This document shows, one piece after another, positions 50,579-58,810 of a DNA stretch of 64,000 bases (position 1 is its first letter; every line of letters begins with the position of its first letter). The position numbers were made by a program, and so were the translations under genes. Source of the stretch: Alphaproteobacteria bacterium. GTDB taxonomy: Bacteria; Pseudomonadota; Alphaproteobacteria; Rhodobacterales; Rhodobacteraceae. The notes under the pieces are model-generated. The model was not told the DNA's origin. It was given only the letters and a program-made list of their open reading frames with translations, and searched no databases. The stretch is taken from assembly GCA_030427405.1 (NCBI GenBank), contig JAUHXK010000005.1, positions 186,001-250,000 of the forward strand. The letters run 5' to 3'.

Positions 50579-52609
50579 TCATTTCAGCGGCCACGGCAGG
50601 TCAACCATTCCCTGCAACAGGCCCGGAGGGAAGTCGCGGTTCAAAGCCCCGGCCATGATGCACATGAAACCAATGCCGCAGGCCGTCAGGATCAGCGTCA
50701 TCGCCCAACTGGAACCAGCCCGGATGCGGAAGAACGCAACCAGAAAGCCAATCAGCGCAAGGATGAAGCCAACAACCCAGGTGGCAGCGATAAGACCCGC
50801 GAACCACGCCAGTGTAGACCACAGACCATGCGGCGCATTGGCGTCTTCGCCGGCAATTTCCTTGTCGGCAAAGATGGCATCGCCTTCCGGGCGGCGCATC
50901 ATCTGGATCAGCAGGACGACACAGCAGAACAGCGCGACGCAGCCGACCACCAGTGGGATGATCTTGTCGGTCATGTTGTAATCCGGGATCATGTTGGCAT
51001 TGACCAGAGCAACGACCAGATAGGCCATGATCACCAGCAAAAAGACCAGCGGCGCACGTTTGCTGCCGGACTGCACTTCGCCCTCGGCCATGATCATCTT
51101 GGCCTGACGTATGCCCAGAATGACCGATGCAACCGTGATGACGATCAGAACGATCACGATCGGGCTGAAGACATATTCCATACCTTCACCAAAGCTTTTG
51201 CGGAACCGGAAGGATGCAATCTGAAACGCCTGGTTGGTGAACTTTTCCACCGGGTTGGACAGAACAAAGCCGATCAGGAATGCCGGGCGCGACCAGTCAA
51301 AACGGCGCAGGAATATGCCGATCAGGCCGATTGCGAACAGCGCCAGAAGGTCTTCGAAGTTCTGGCCGGACTGAAAGGCCGCAAAGCTGATCAGCATGAA
51401 CAGGAACGGCGCAAGATAGGTGAAGCGGATCGTGGTCAGCTTGGCAATCCCGCCCGAGGCCGCGATGCACAGGATTGTGCCAACAACATTGGCCAGCGCC
51501 AGTAGCCAGACAATCGAATAGGTGATGTCCAGATTGTCTTTCAGCATGCTCGGGCCAACCTCGATATCGCCCGAACCCAGCAGGGCAACCGCGCCGATAA
51601 AGATCGCCATCGACCCCGAACCGGGGATGCCAAACAGCAAGGTTGGCACCAGTCCGCCACCCTCTTTCGCGTTGTTCGAGCTTTCCGGGCCGATAACGCC
51701 GCGAACCTCGCCCTTTCCGAAATTGCTTTTGTCCTTGGTCGTCTGCACCGAATGGCCATAAGCGATCCAATCGACGACCGAGCCGCCAAGACCGGGAATG
51801 ACGCCCACGACGACACCGATGATCGAACAGCGAACCGACAGCCAAATATTGGCCGCCCAGTCCCTGACCCCGTCCAGCCACCCGGCCCCCAGCGAGGCCC
51901 CCTGGGCAATAGACCGATCCTGACGCAGCAGGGAGACAATCTCGGGAACGGCAAAAATGCCCAGTCCCACAATGACCAGCTTCAGGCCATCCGTCAGGTA
52001 GGGAATGTCATAGGTCGCCATACGCAGAGACCCGCCGGCATCCGCTTCGCCGATGGTGCCGATCATCAGACCCAGCCCGGCGGCAGCAACGCCTTTCAGG
52101 GGAATACGACCGGCCAGGATCGCCACCATCGACAAGCCCAGAATGGTGATCATCAGCATTTCAGGCAGGCCAAAGGCCAGAACGATCGGACGCGCGACCA
52201 GAATGAACATGGTCAGGAAGGTCGCCCCCACCAAACCGCCAAACAAAGATGAGGCAAAGGCCGCAGACAGGGCCCGCGCCGCCTCGCCTTTCTTGGCCAT
52301 CGGAAAACCGTCAAGGACGGTTGCCTGTGACGCCGAACTGCCGGGAATACCCATAAGAACCGAGGCAAACGTGTCTGACGTCGGAACAACTGCAACCATC
52401 CCGATCATCAGCGCCAGCCCCAGGATCGGGTCCATTCCGAACATGAACGGCAGCAGCAGGGACAGACCGGCAATGCCGCCAAGCCCCGGAAAGACGCCCA
52501 CGGCCAACCCCATGACAACGCCGAGCACGAGATAACCCAAAACGATGGGTTGCAGGATCAGACCCCACGCGTCGCCGAGCGCGGGCAAAGCTGTGGCGAA
52601 AACGTCCAT
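50579..52609 (-). CDS. TctA-TctB fusion, tripartite tricarboxylate transporter membrane protein
   Basis: This 676-residue membrane protein joins two subunits usually encoded separately. Residues 1 to about 500 are TctA, with FPGLGGIAGLSLLLPFMFGMDP (about 44-65), GIPGSSASQATVLDGFPMAKKGEAARALSAAF (about 88-119) and about twelve helices. Residues from about 515 to 676 have four helices of a TctB domain (KRAPLVFLLVIMAYLVVALVNANMIPDY to the C-terminus). It works with the TctC binding protein encoded upstream. A strong intrinsic terminator between tctC and this gene would lower its expression relative to TctC. Confidence 0.88.
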   Translation of the reverse strand: MDVFATALPALGDAWGLILQPIVLGYLVLGVVMGLAVGVFPGLGGIAGLSLLLPFMFGMDPILGLALMIGMVAVVPTSDTFASVLMGIPGSSASQATVLDGFPMAKKGEAARALSAAFASSLFGGLVGATFLTMFILVARPIVLAFGLPEMLMITILGLSMVAILAGRIPLKGVAAAGLGLMIGTIGEADAGGSLRMATYDIPYLTDGLKLVIVGLGIFAVPEIVSLLRQDRSIAQGASLGAGWLDGVRDWAANIWLSVRCSIIGVVVGVIPGLGGSVVDWIAYGHSVQTTKDKSNFGKGEVRGVIGPESSNNAKEGGGLVPTLLFGIPGSGSMAIFIGAVALLGSGDIEVGPSMLKDNLDITYSIVWLLALANVVGTILCIAASGGIAKLTTIRFTYLAPFLFMLISFAAFQSGQNFEDLLALFAIGLIGIFLRRFDWSRPAFLIGFVLSNPVEKFTNQAFQIASFRFRKSFGEGMEYVFSPIVIVLIVITVASVILGIRQAKMIMAEGEVQSGSKRAPLVFLLVIMAYLVVALVNANMIPDYNMTDKIIPLVVGCVALFCCVVLLIQMMRRPEGDAIFADKEIAGEDANAPHGLWSTLAWFAGLIAATWVVGFILALIGFLVAFFRIRAGSSWAMTLILTACGIGFMCIMAGALNRDFPPGLLQGMVDLPWPLK

Positions 52610-52632
52610 AACGGCCGCCTTTCATTCTGTTT

Positions 52633-52672
52633 GGAAAAGAGAAAAACGCGTGCCCGGCAATCCGGGCACGCG
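52633..52672 (-). terminator. Intrinsic (attenuator-like) terminator between tctC and tctAB
   Basis: A perfect 11-bp stem (CGCGTGCCCGG at 52647-52657 and CCGGGCACGCG at 52662-52672) has the tetraloop CAAT. Read on the minus strand it is followed by TTTTTCTCTTTTCC. It lies inside the tctC-tctAB operon, so partial termination is expected. Confidence 0.8.
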
Positions 52673-52687
52673 CCGTGAGTGGCCAGC

Positions 52688-53776
52688 TTAGTTCAGCTCG
52701 ACGCCATAGGCTTCTTTGAGCCAGTCGAGAACGTATTGCTTGGCACTGTCGTCAACGTTGGTCGCGGTCTGCAGCGCCGCCTTGGACCCGTCGCCAACGA
52801 AGACAGGGTATTTGCCGACGCGCTTGGACGAGATCTCGGCAAAGTCTGCACGCTCGGTCACGGCCTGGAATGCCGCAGTATAGGCGTCAACGATTTCCTG
52901 AGGCGTATCGCCCGGCACAAAGGCCAGTTTCTGAACCGGGAACCCGGCGACAAAGAAGGCTTTCCACGCGTCCCAGGCCGGTCCGCTGGTTTCACAGCCA
53001 TCGGTGGCTTCGCACACTTCCTTGAAGGTCGGGATATCAGGGAACGTCGGGTCGCGAACAATGTTGCCATCCGCATCCAGCGCGCCCCAGGTCATCATCG
53101 GCACGGCCTGACCGGCCTCGACCAACGGGGCCGACCCGCCAAGATAACCCGACGATGTCTGGTAGTCGATATTGGCTTCGCCACGCTCGAACATCAAACG
53201 ACCGTCACCGCGACCCTTGATGCCAAAAACGGGCTCGACGTTCATGCCCAGCATTTGCCACGCCAGCAGCGGCACCAGGTCCAGGCGTGTTGCGCCCTGC
53301 GACCCGTAGATAAAGTTGGTATCCTTGAGCGCATTCGCAGAACCGTCGAATTTGGCGCCGTCTTCCGCGTTCAGATAGGCAACACCGCCCGTCCCCGACG
53401 CCATGACCGGGATCCAGTCATTGTATTCGTAACGCACGCGCGGATCGCTCAGCAGATAGGGAAACTGTGTCGATCCCGAGGTGCCGAACAGCAACGTACC
53501 ATCGTCGTGCTTTTGCTCCTGGAACCAGTTCGCGCCTTTGGTCGAACCTGCGCCCGGCATGAATTTCACGACGACGGTCGGCTGACCGGGCAGCGCCTCG
53601 GACAGAAGCGGCGCAAAGAAGTTGGCCCATTTGGCCGAACCACCCGTTTCCGAGAACGGGATGACCCATTCGATTGTCTTGCCCGAGAAATCAACCTCGG
53701 CAGCGGCGGGGGCGGCGATACCGGCGGCGGCGATCAGCCCCACGACAGCGCGACGGGTAAAGTTGGAAATGGTCAT
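52688..53776 (-). CDS. tctC: TctC-type tripartite tricarboxylate transporter binding protein
   Basis: This 362-residue periplasmic binding protein has a signal sequence (RRAVVGLIAAAGIAAPAAA, about 7-25). The mature part starts VDFSGKTIEWVIPFSETGGSAKWANFFAPLL, with family features PGAGSTKGANWF (about 75-86) and GTSGSTQFPYLL. A Cys pair in CEATDGCETSG may form a disulfide. CAGGGAGGAACC precedes ATG 53776. It is divergent from the TctDE two-component genes, a common arrangement. The natural ligand is probably a tricarboxylate, given tcuAB and prpF nearby. Confidence 0.9.
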   Translation of the reverse strand: MTISNFTRRAVVGLIAAAGIAAPAAAEVDFSGKTIEWVIPFSETGGSAKWANFFAPLLSEALPGQPTVVVKFMPGAGSTKGANWFQEQKHDDGTLLFGTSGSTQFPYLLSDPRVRYEYNDWIPVMASGTGGVAYLNAEDGAKFDGSANALKDTNFIYGSQGATRLDLVPLLAWQMLGMNVEPVFGIKGRGDGRLMFERGEANIDYQTSSGYLGGSAPLVEAGQAVPMMTWGALDADGNIVRDPTFPDIPTFKEVCEATDGCETSGPAWDAWKAFFVAGFPVQKLAFVPGDTPQEIVDAYTAAFQAVTERADFAEISSKRVGKYPVFVGDGSKAALQTATNVDDSAKQYVLDWLKEAYGVELN

Positions 53777-53915
53777 TGGTTCCTCCCTGTTGACCAGACA
53801 ACCACGAAGGTGCCAGTCGCACCACCGTGGTCGCAAATAGAACTGTGGGGTTGATTCCCCTTCCCATCTGAAGAACATGAAAGGTCAACCTTGCGCGAAA
53901 CTTGCAGGAAACCCG

Positions 53916-54584
53916 ATGCGGATCGTCATTGTCGAAGATAATGAGCCTCTTGCCAATGCAATAGCCTATCGCCTGCGAGATCGCGGTCACGCGGCCGATG
54001 TTCTGTCCGATGGCGATGCGGCTGATCTGTACCTGGAACAGGAAGGTGCCGACCTTGTGGTTCTGGACATCAACCTGCCCGGTCGGTCAGGGCTGGAGAT
54101 CCTGAAATCGCTGCGCAATCGCGGCGATGGCGTGCCGGTAATCCTGCTGACGGCCCGCACGGACACAAAAGACCGGGTATCGGGTCTGGACATGGGTGCG
54201 GATGATTACCTGATAAAGCCGTTCGAAATGGACGAGCTGGAAGCCCGCATCAGGGCCCTTTCGCGGCGCAAGCAGCTGGATTACGGCACGCGGGAAACCA
54301 TCGGCAAACTGGAATTCGACCGCGGCGCGCGGCAGGTGACGGTCGATGGCGACATTCTTGACGTCCCGCGTCGGGAGATGGCGGTATTGGAGTGCCTTCT
54401 GGAACGCCGTGGCAGGATCGTCCCAAAGGGTCAGCTGACCGACTATGTCTACGGCGTTGGCACCGATGTCGACGACACCGCCGTGGAACCGCATGTCTCG
54501 CGGTTGCGCAAACGGCTTGCGAACCTGGGCATCAAGATCAAGACGGCCCGGGGGTTGGGATACATGCTTGAGGTCGAAAAATGA
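53916..54584 (+). CDS. tctD: TctD-type response regulator (OmpR family)
   Basis: This 222-residue regulator has a receiver domain (about 1-115) with acidic residues E7/D8 and the phospho-acceptor Asp in LVVLDINLPGRSG (D51), plus the conserved Lys in DYLIKPFEMDELEARI. The winged-helix DNA-binding domain (about 125-220) contains VPRREMAVLECLLERRGRIVPKGQLTDYVYG and VDDTAVEPHVSRLRKRL. ATG 53916 was chosen (GCAGGAA upstream) over an earlier ATG. It overlaps the kinase gene by 4 nt and is divergent from tctC, which it likely activates. Confidence 0.9.
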   Translation: MRIVIVEDNEPLANAIAYRLRDRGHAADVLSDGDAADLYLEQEGADLVVLDINLPGRSGLEILKSLRNRGDGVPVILLTARTDTKDRVSGLDMGADDYLIKPFEMDELEARIRALSRRKQLDYGTRETIGKLEFDRGARQVTVDGDILDVPRREMAVLECLLERRGRIVPKGQLTDYVYGVGTDVDDTAVEPHVSRLRKRLANLGIKIKTARGLGYMLEVEK

Positions 54585-55966
54585 TCAAGCATGGCTCGCT
54601 CAGGTCAAGGCTTTTCATCCTTATTCTGACCCCGCTGGTCCTGCTTGCGGTCATACTTGGGTATTGGCGCTTTACGGTGGCCCAGAAAACCGCACAAGAG
54701 CTGTTTGACGACAGTTTGCTGGCTGCGGGCCTGGCAATAGCGCGCGATGTCGCGGTTTCTGACGGGGATGCGCTGCTGCCATCGACCCGCAACATCATCC
54801 GCGAGGCATCGGGGGGCGAGGTATTTTATCACGTCACGGGGCCCGGCGGCATCTACGTGACCGGGTACGCCTATCCCCCGCGAACCGCAAAACCCGAAGG
54901 CCAGGACCCCTATAAACCCACGTTTTTCGAGGCCATCTACCGCGACGAACCAGTGCGCGTTCTCAGCATGACCGAGCGCGTGACCCAGGCCAACCTTGTG
55001 GGGGACGCAACCGTCACGGTGTGGCAGCTGATCGCGGACCGGAACGCCTTTGCGCGGGAACTGTCGATCCGGGCGGTCATGCTTATGGGCATATTGCTGG
55101 CCACCCTGGCCATCGCCGTCTGGTTTGGTGTCGCGCGCGGCCTGCGGCCCCTGGTCGATTTGCAGGATGCAATCGACCTGCGCTCACCAGATGACCTGAG
55201 CGAAATAAAGCGCCCCGTCCCGGCCGAGGTACAGGGCGTCGTGAAAACGCTGAACCGGCTATTTGGTCAGGTTGAATACAGCATCAACGCGCATCAGGTC
55301 TTTATCTCGGAGGCCGCCCATCAATTGCGCAATCCCGCAGCCGCCGTTCAATCCATGGCCGAGGCGCTGCAGGATGCCAAAACCGACCACGACAAGGATC
55401 AACGCATCGCCGAACTGGTGCTGGCCGCAAAAAACTCGGCAACAGTTGCCGAGCAATTGCTTTCCCTTGAACGGCTCAGGCATCCGACGCAACAGGATCA
55501 GATGGAAGACATTGATTTTCGCGCGGTCGTCGAACAGGCCTGCGCCGAAATGGGCGTGCACATCCTGGAACAAGGCATTGAATTCGACGTGGAAATGCCG
55601 GGCCACCCGATCACGATATCGGGGGATGCGGTTTTTCTGAGTGAAGCGATCAAGAACCTGTTGGACAATGCGCTCAAACATGGGGGCGAAACGATGGACA
55701 GGATATCCGTCGCGCTTCGCTGTGACGAAAACGAGGTCACGCTGAACGTCGCCGATAACGGAGCGGGCCTTTCACCGGATCAAAGCACCGCGGCGTTCGG
55801 GCGATTTTCGCAATTGAAACAGTCAACAGGAAGCGGTCTGGGCCTTTCGATTGTCGCCGCCGTCATGCAGCGGCACGGCGGTCAGGTGTCAATTGACCAA
55901 ACAGAGCGCGGGGCCAGCCTGACCCTGGTTTTGCCCAGCAACCGCAGCACATCCCGGCCCGCGTAA
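54581..55966 (+). CDS. tctE: TctE-type sensor histidine kinase
   Basis: This 461-residue membrane kinase has helices at about 10-30 and 165-185 flanking a periplasmic sensor domain, a HAMP-like linker, and the phospho-acceptor His in FISEAAHQLRNPAAAVQSMAEAL (H247). The ATP-binding domain has an N box NLLDNALKHGG, a G1 box VADNGAGLSPD and a G2 box GSGLGLSIVAAVMQRHGG. It starts in an ATGA overlap with tctD. It presumably senses external tricarboxylates and phosphorylates TctD to induce the transporter. Confidence 0.9.
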   Translation: MIKHGSLRSRLFILILTPLVLLAVILGYWRFTVAQKTAQELFDDSLLAAGLAIARDVAVSDGDALLPSTRNIIREASGGEVFYHVTGPGGIYVTGYAYPPRTAKPEGQDPYKPTFFEAIYRDEPVRVLSMTERVTQANLVGDATVTVWQLIADRNAFARELSIRAVMLMGILLATLAIAVWFGVARGLRPLVDLQDAIDLRSPDDLSEIKRPVPAEVQGVVKTLNRLFGQVEYSINAHQVFISEAAHQLRNPAAAVQSMAEALQDAKTDHDKDQRIAELVLAAKNSATVAEQLLSLERLRHPTQQDQMEDIDFRAVVEQACAEMGVHILEQGIEFDVEMPGHPITISGDAVFLSEAIKNLLDNALKHGGETMDRISVALRCDENEVTLNVADNGAGLSPDQSTAAFGRFSQLKQSTGSGLGLSIVAAVMQRHGGQVSIDQTERGASLTLVLPSNRSTSRPA

Positions 55967-56012
55967 TCCGCTGTTGTCCGCCCTCTGTCTCGGGCAGGGG
56001 GCGAGATTGCGG

Positions 56013-56264
56013 TCACGCCCCCAGGACCGTGTCCTTGGCCAGTTGCGCCGCCTCTAGGCGGCAAAGCTCTTGCAGGGCGCTGTCCCTGTCACCGGTCCGG
56101 GCCAACGCGTTCTGATAGGCGCGCTGAACCGAACGCGGGCGCCAGGGCATCGCCGCCTGGGCGAGCCAGGCGCGCAGTTCAGGCGGCAATCGGTCGAAAT
56201 CGCGCATCGGGTTCTCGGCGCGCCGTCGTTTGCGCAGTTTGGTCTGGCCAAGGTTTCGCGGCAT
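56013..56264 (-). CDS. DUF6525-like small basic protein
   Basis: This 83-residue protein (MPRNLGQTKLRKRRRAENPMRDFDRLPPELRAWLAQAAMPW...) starts with a strongly basic patch (about 5-17) and continues with a helical segment carrying the conserved FDRLPPELRAWLAQAAMPWRPRSV. GAGGTCAGGTG precedes ATG 56264. The pattern matches the DUF6525 family, known mainly from Rhodobacteraceae and of unknown function; the basic N-terminus suggests nucleic-acid or membrane contact. It lies alone between tctE (convergent) and the zinc GTPase gene. Confidence 0.7.
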   Translation of the reverse strand: MPRNLGQTKLRKRRRAENPMRDFDRLPPELRAWLAQAAMPWRPRSVQRAYQNALARTGDRDSALQELCRLEAAQLAKDTVLGA

Positions 56265-56363
56265 CACCTGACCTCGCAGGCATGGGGGCAACGCAAATCG
56301 ACCGAACCAGGGATTGGACAGCTTTGCGCCCATCCGCGCCGTGCCGCGCCAGTGAAGAAGACA

Positions 56364-57491
56364 TCACTCATGCGTCATGAACACCTGGTCGCCTTGGATC
56401 GCGTCGGGCTGATGGGCCCGCAGCATTTCGAGGCTCCGCTTGAACCCGGGGCGGTCCAGGTCGCGGGCAATGATGACGATACGCGACCGACGGTCGTCCC
56501 CCGTCCAGTTTTTGACCGGAACCGGCGGATCAAAAATCTGTTGCACACCATGAAAGACAAAGGGCATGTCCGTCCCTTCCAGAAACACGATACCTTTGAC
56601 GCGCAGGATGTCCGGCCCCTTTAGCGCGATCAATGTGTCCAGCCACAGATCAAACGCGGCGTCCTTTAACGGCGCATCCAATATGATCGACACGGAACTG
56701 ATGCGCGCATCATGCACCCGCGCCACGGGGCCTTGCGCCTTTTTGGGCCGGGCAAGGCCCGAGAGATTGTCCAGCGGGTCCGCTTGCGTCGCCCCAGCGG
56801 GCGACGTCCAGGCGATCACGTCTTTTTTTGACACATCTGCGCGTAAACCACTGGTACGCCATAACCCGTCAACGTCGATCTGGCCATGCGCGGGCCGCTT
56901 TATTTCGGCGGTCGGGTTCAGCCCCCGCAGCCGTCGGGCAAAGCTGTCTGCCGCCTCGGCCGAGACCAGATCCGTTTTGCTAAGCAAGAGCAGATCGGCC
57001 ATTGCCACTTGTGAAACCGCTTCGAACTGGGCGTCCAGCGTTGCCGGTCCGTTGACGGCATCGACAACAGTTATCAAGCCGTCCAACCGGGTCGTGCGCG
57101 CCAGGTCTGGATCGACCAGAAGCGTCTGAAGAATGGGGCCAGGATCGGCCAGGCCGGTGGTCTCGATGACGATCCTTTCAAAGTTCAACCCGCCCGTTCC
57201 ACGACGCTGGATCAGGTTGACCAGTGTCTCGGACAAATCGCCCCGAATGGAACAGCACAGGCATCCCGATTGCATCAGGACGATCTCGTCTTCAACCGAT
57301 TCAATCAGGTCGTGGTCCAGCCCGACCTCGCCAAATTCATTGACAACCACCGCGATCTGACCCGCGCCGGAAGACGACAGAACCGCGTTCAAAACCGTTG
57401 TCTTTCCCGCGCCCAGAAAGCCCGTCAAGACGGCCACTGGCATTCGCGGATCAGATATCTTTTCCGACGTCTCGGCTGTTTCAGGGGTCAC
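56364..57491 (-). CDS. COG0523 (CobW/ZigA-like) GTPase, probable zinc chaperone
   Basis: This 375-residue GTPase starts at GTG 57491, 6 nt after AGGAGCG. It has Walker A GFLGAGKTTVLN (about 24-35), the family's metal-binding GCLCCSIRGDL (about 76-86), NEFGEVGLD (switch region), LLSKTDLV and the C-terminal CobW_C domain (about 270-360). CxCC GTPases of this family move zinc to client proteins or act in zinc-starved cells. It lies 63 nt downstream of znuA on the same strand, so Zur control and a zinc role (ZigA/ZNG1-like) are more likely than a cobalamin role. Confidence 0.88.
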   Translation of the reverse strand: MTPETAETSEKISDPRMPVAVLTGFLGAGKTTVLNAVLSSSGAGQIAVVVNEFGEVGLDHDLIESVEDEIVLMQSGCLCCSIRGDLSETLVNLIQRRGTGGLNFERIVIETTGLADPGPILQTLLVDPDLARTTRLDGLITVVDAVNGPATLDAQFEAVSQVAMADLLLLSKTDLVSAEAADSFARRLRGLNPTAEIKRPAHGQIDVDGLWRTSGLRADVSKKDVIAWTSPAGATQADPLDNLSGLARPKKAQGPVARVHDARISSVSIILDAPLKDAAFDLWLDTLIALKGPDILRVKGIVFLEGTDMPFVFHGVQQIFDPPVPVKNWTGDDRRSRIVIIARDLDRPGFKRSLEMLRAHQPDAIQGDQVFMTHE

Positions 57492-57554
57492 GGGGCGCTC
57501 CTGCAGGATGGTCGCCCGATCGCAGTTTGCCTGCCAACGGGCGACCGGTTCGCG

Positions 57555-58751
57555 TTACAGACACTCGGCCAGGGTTTTTCCGATTGACCGGATGACCTGC
57601 GGATAAAGCTCCGGCCCGGGCTCAAGACCCGATCCCAACGGGTCAATCACGCCAGTTTGCGCATCGGTCCCACCCAGAACGGTTTCAACAATGCCCGGGT
57701 TGAACTGAGGCTCTGTCAGAACGCAGTCGATACCTTCATCGGTGATCCGCCCGTGAATTTCGGCAATGCGGGCCGGGCTTGGGTCCGAGGCGTCACCAAT
57801 TGAAATTGCTCCGGCGGCAGAAAAATCGAACGCATGTTCGAAATACTGATACGCATCGTGGAACACCACAAAGCGACCGCCGCGTACCGGTTCAAGGGTT
57901 TCAGCCACTTCGGCGGACAAGGCCGACATTTCTTCGCGCGCCGCTGCCGCGTTGGCGAAATACGCGCTGGCATTATCCGGGTCGGCCGCTGAAAGCTGCG
58001 CCGCGATCAGGTTCAGCCACGCGGCCGCATTTTCGGGTGAAAGCCAGGCATGGGGGTCATGATCGCCATGGGCGTGACCCTCGTGATCGTCATGGTCGGC
58101 ATGATCTTCGTGATCATGGTCATCATGCCCTTCGTGATCGTCATGGTCATGATCGGCATGATCATCATGCTTGTGATCCTCGCCATGCGCATCGTCATGG
58201 TCGTGTTCCGCGTGGTCGTCGTGATCATGCTCGTCATGATCCGCATGCCCGTCATGATCATGGTCGTCATGATCCGCATGGTCGTCGTGGTCTTCATGAT
58301 CATGGTCGTCATGACCTTCGTGGTCATGTTCCGCGTGGTCGCCGTGATCATGGTCATCGTGGCCATCTTCGTCGCCATGAACATGGGCTTCGAACAAGGC
58401 GCTTTCGCGGAAGTCCAGCAACTCGGTTTCATCCGCTTCCAGCAAGGCCGTGACAGTCGCGCCAGTCGACAGCGTTTCAATCGCCCCCTCCATCCACGGC
58501 GTCATATCCTCGCCCAGCCAGAACACCAGGTCGGCGTTTTGCAGCGCCGCGGCCTCGGACGGGCGCAAGTTGTATTCATGGGGTGACGCGGCAGCCGGTA
58601 CAATCAGGTCCGGTGAACCGACACCATCCATCACACGCGCCACCAAAGAGTGAACCGGCGCAATATCAACAGCGACATTAGGCACATCTGCAATGGCCGT
58701 ACCGCCCAGCAACGCAGCGGTGATCGAAACGGGAAGAAGCTTTCTGGACAT
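57555..58751 (-). CDS. znuA: ZnuA, zinc ABC transporter binding protein with long His-rich insert
   Basis: This 398-residue periplasmic zinc-binding protein has a signal peptide (about 1-21) and zinc ligands H34 (DIAPVHSLVARV), H58 (ASPHEYNLRPS) and a third His in FHDAYQYFEHAF. An insert of 110 residues (123-232) contains 39 His among Asp/Glu/Gly, much longer than the 20-30 residue loop of E. coli ZnuA. It ends DPHAWLSPEN. AGAGGG precedes ATG 58751. It delivers zinc to ZnuBC, encoded divergently with zur; the insert may buffer or sense zinc. Confidence 0.94.
   Translation of the reverse strand: MSRKLLPVSITAALLGGTAIADVPNVAVDIAPVHSLVARVMDGVGSPDLIVPAAASPHEYNLRPSEAAALQNADLVFWLGEDMTPWMEGAIETLSTGATVTALLEADETELLDFRESALFEAHVHGDEDGHDDHDHGDHAEHDHEGHDDHDHEDHDDHADHDDHDHDGHADHDEHDHDDHAEHDHDDAHGEDHKHDDHADHDHDDHEGHDDHDHEDHADHDDHEGHAHGDHDPHAWLSPENAAAWLNLIAAQLSAADPDNASAYFANAAAAREEMSALSAEVAETLEPVRGGRFVVFHDAYQYFEHAFDFSAAGAISIGDASDPSPARIAEIHGRITDEGIDCVLTEPQFNPGIVETVLGGTDAQTGVIDPLGSGLEPGPELYPQVIRSIGKTLAECL
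58052..58388 (-). repeat. Degenerate His/Asp codon repeat within znuA
   Basis: About 337 bp are built of recurring units encoding H-D-x and D-H-x triplets (for example GACGACCAT and GACCATGAT on the coding strand). Such low-complexity coding tracts are prone to length change by slippage or recombination. Confidence 0.75.
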
Positions 58752-58760
58752 CGGGCCCTC

Positions 58761-58780
58761 TGTGTGATCTTATAACATTG
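58761..58780. promoter_or_regulatory. Possible second Zur site over the znuA -10 box
   Basis: The stretch TGTGTGATCTTATAACATTG shares TGAT and ATAACAT with the palindrome at 58792-58810 but with a shorter centre. Its complement supplies TATAAG, a plausible znuA -10 box. Confidence 0.4.
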
Positions 58781-58791
58781 CGAGCCACATA

Positions 58792-58810
58792 CATGATATG
58801 AAATAACATG
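58792..58810. promoter_or_regulatory. Probable Zur operator overlapping the zur start codon
   Basis: CATGATATGAAATAACATG is an inverted repeat CATG-n-TAT-n3-ATA-n-CATG between the divergent znuA and zur genes. Its last four bases, CATG, include the zur ATG at 58808. Zur should bind here to repress znuA and autoregulate zur-znuCB. Confidence 0.55.

Noticed and set aside
56364..57491. CobW of cobalamin biosynthesis
   Set aside because: Same superfamily, but the znuA/zur context favours a zinc role.
58050..58390. Repetitive DNA resembling a CRISPR or tandem repeat array
   Set aside because: The repeats are irregular, lack unique spacers and are explained by His/Asp codons of ZnuA.
58050..58586. 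Hydrophobic plus-strand frame rich in Met, Val and Ile over znuA
   Set aside because: It is the reverse complement of the His/Asp codon repeat, which necessarily reads as hydrophobic residues in one antisense frame.
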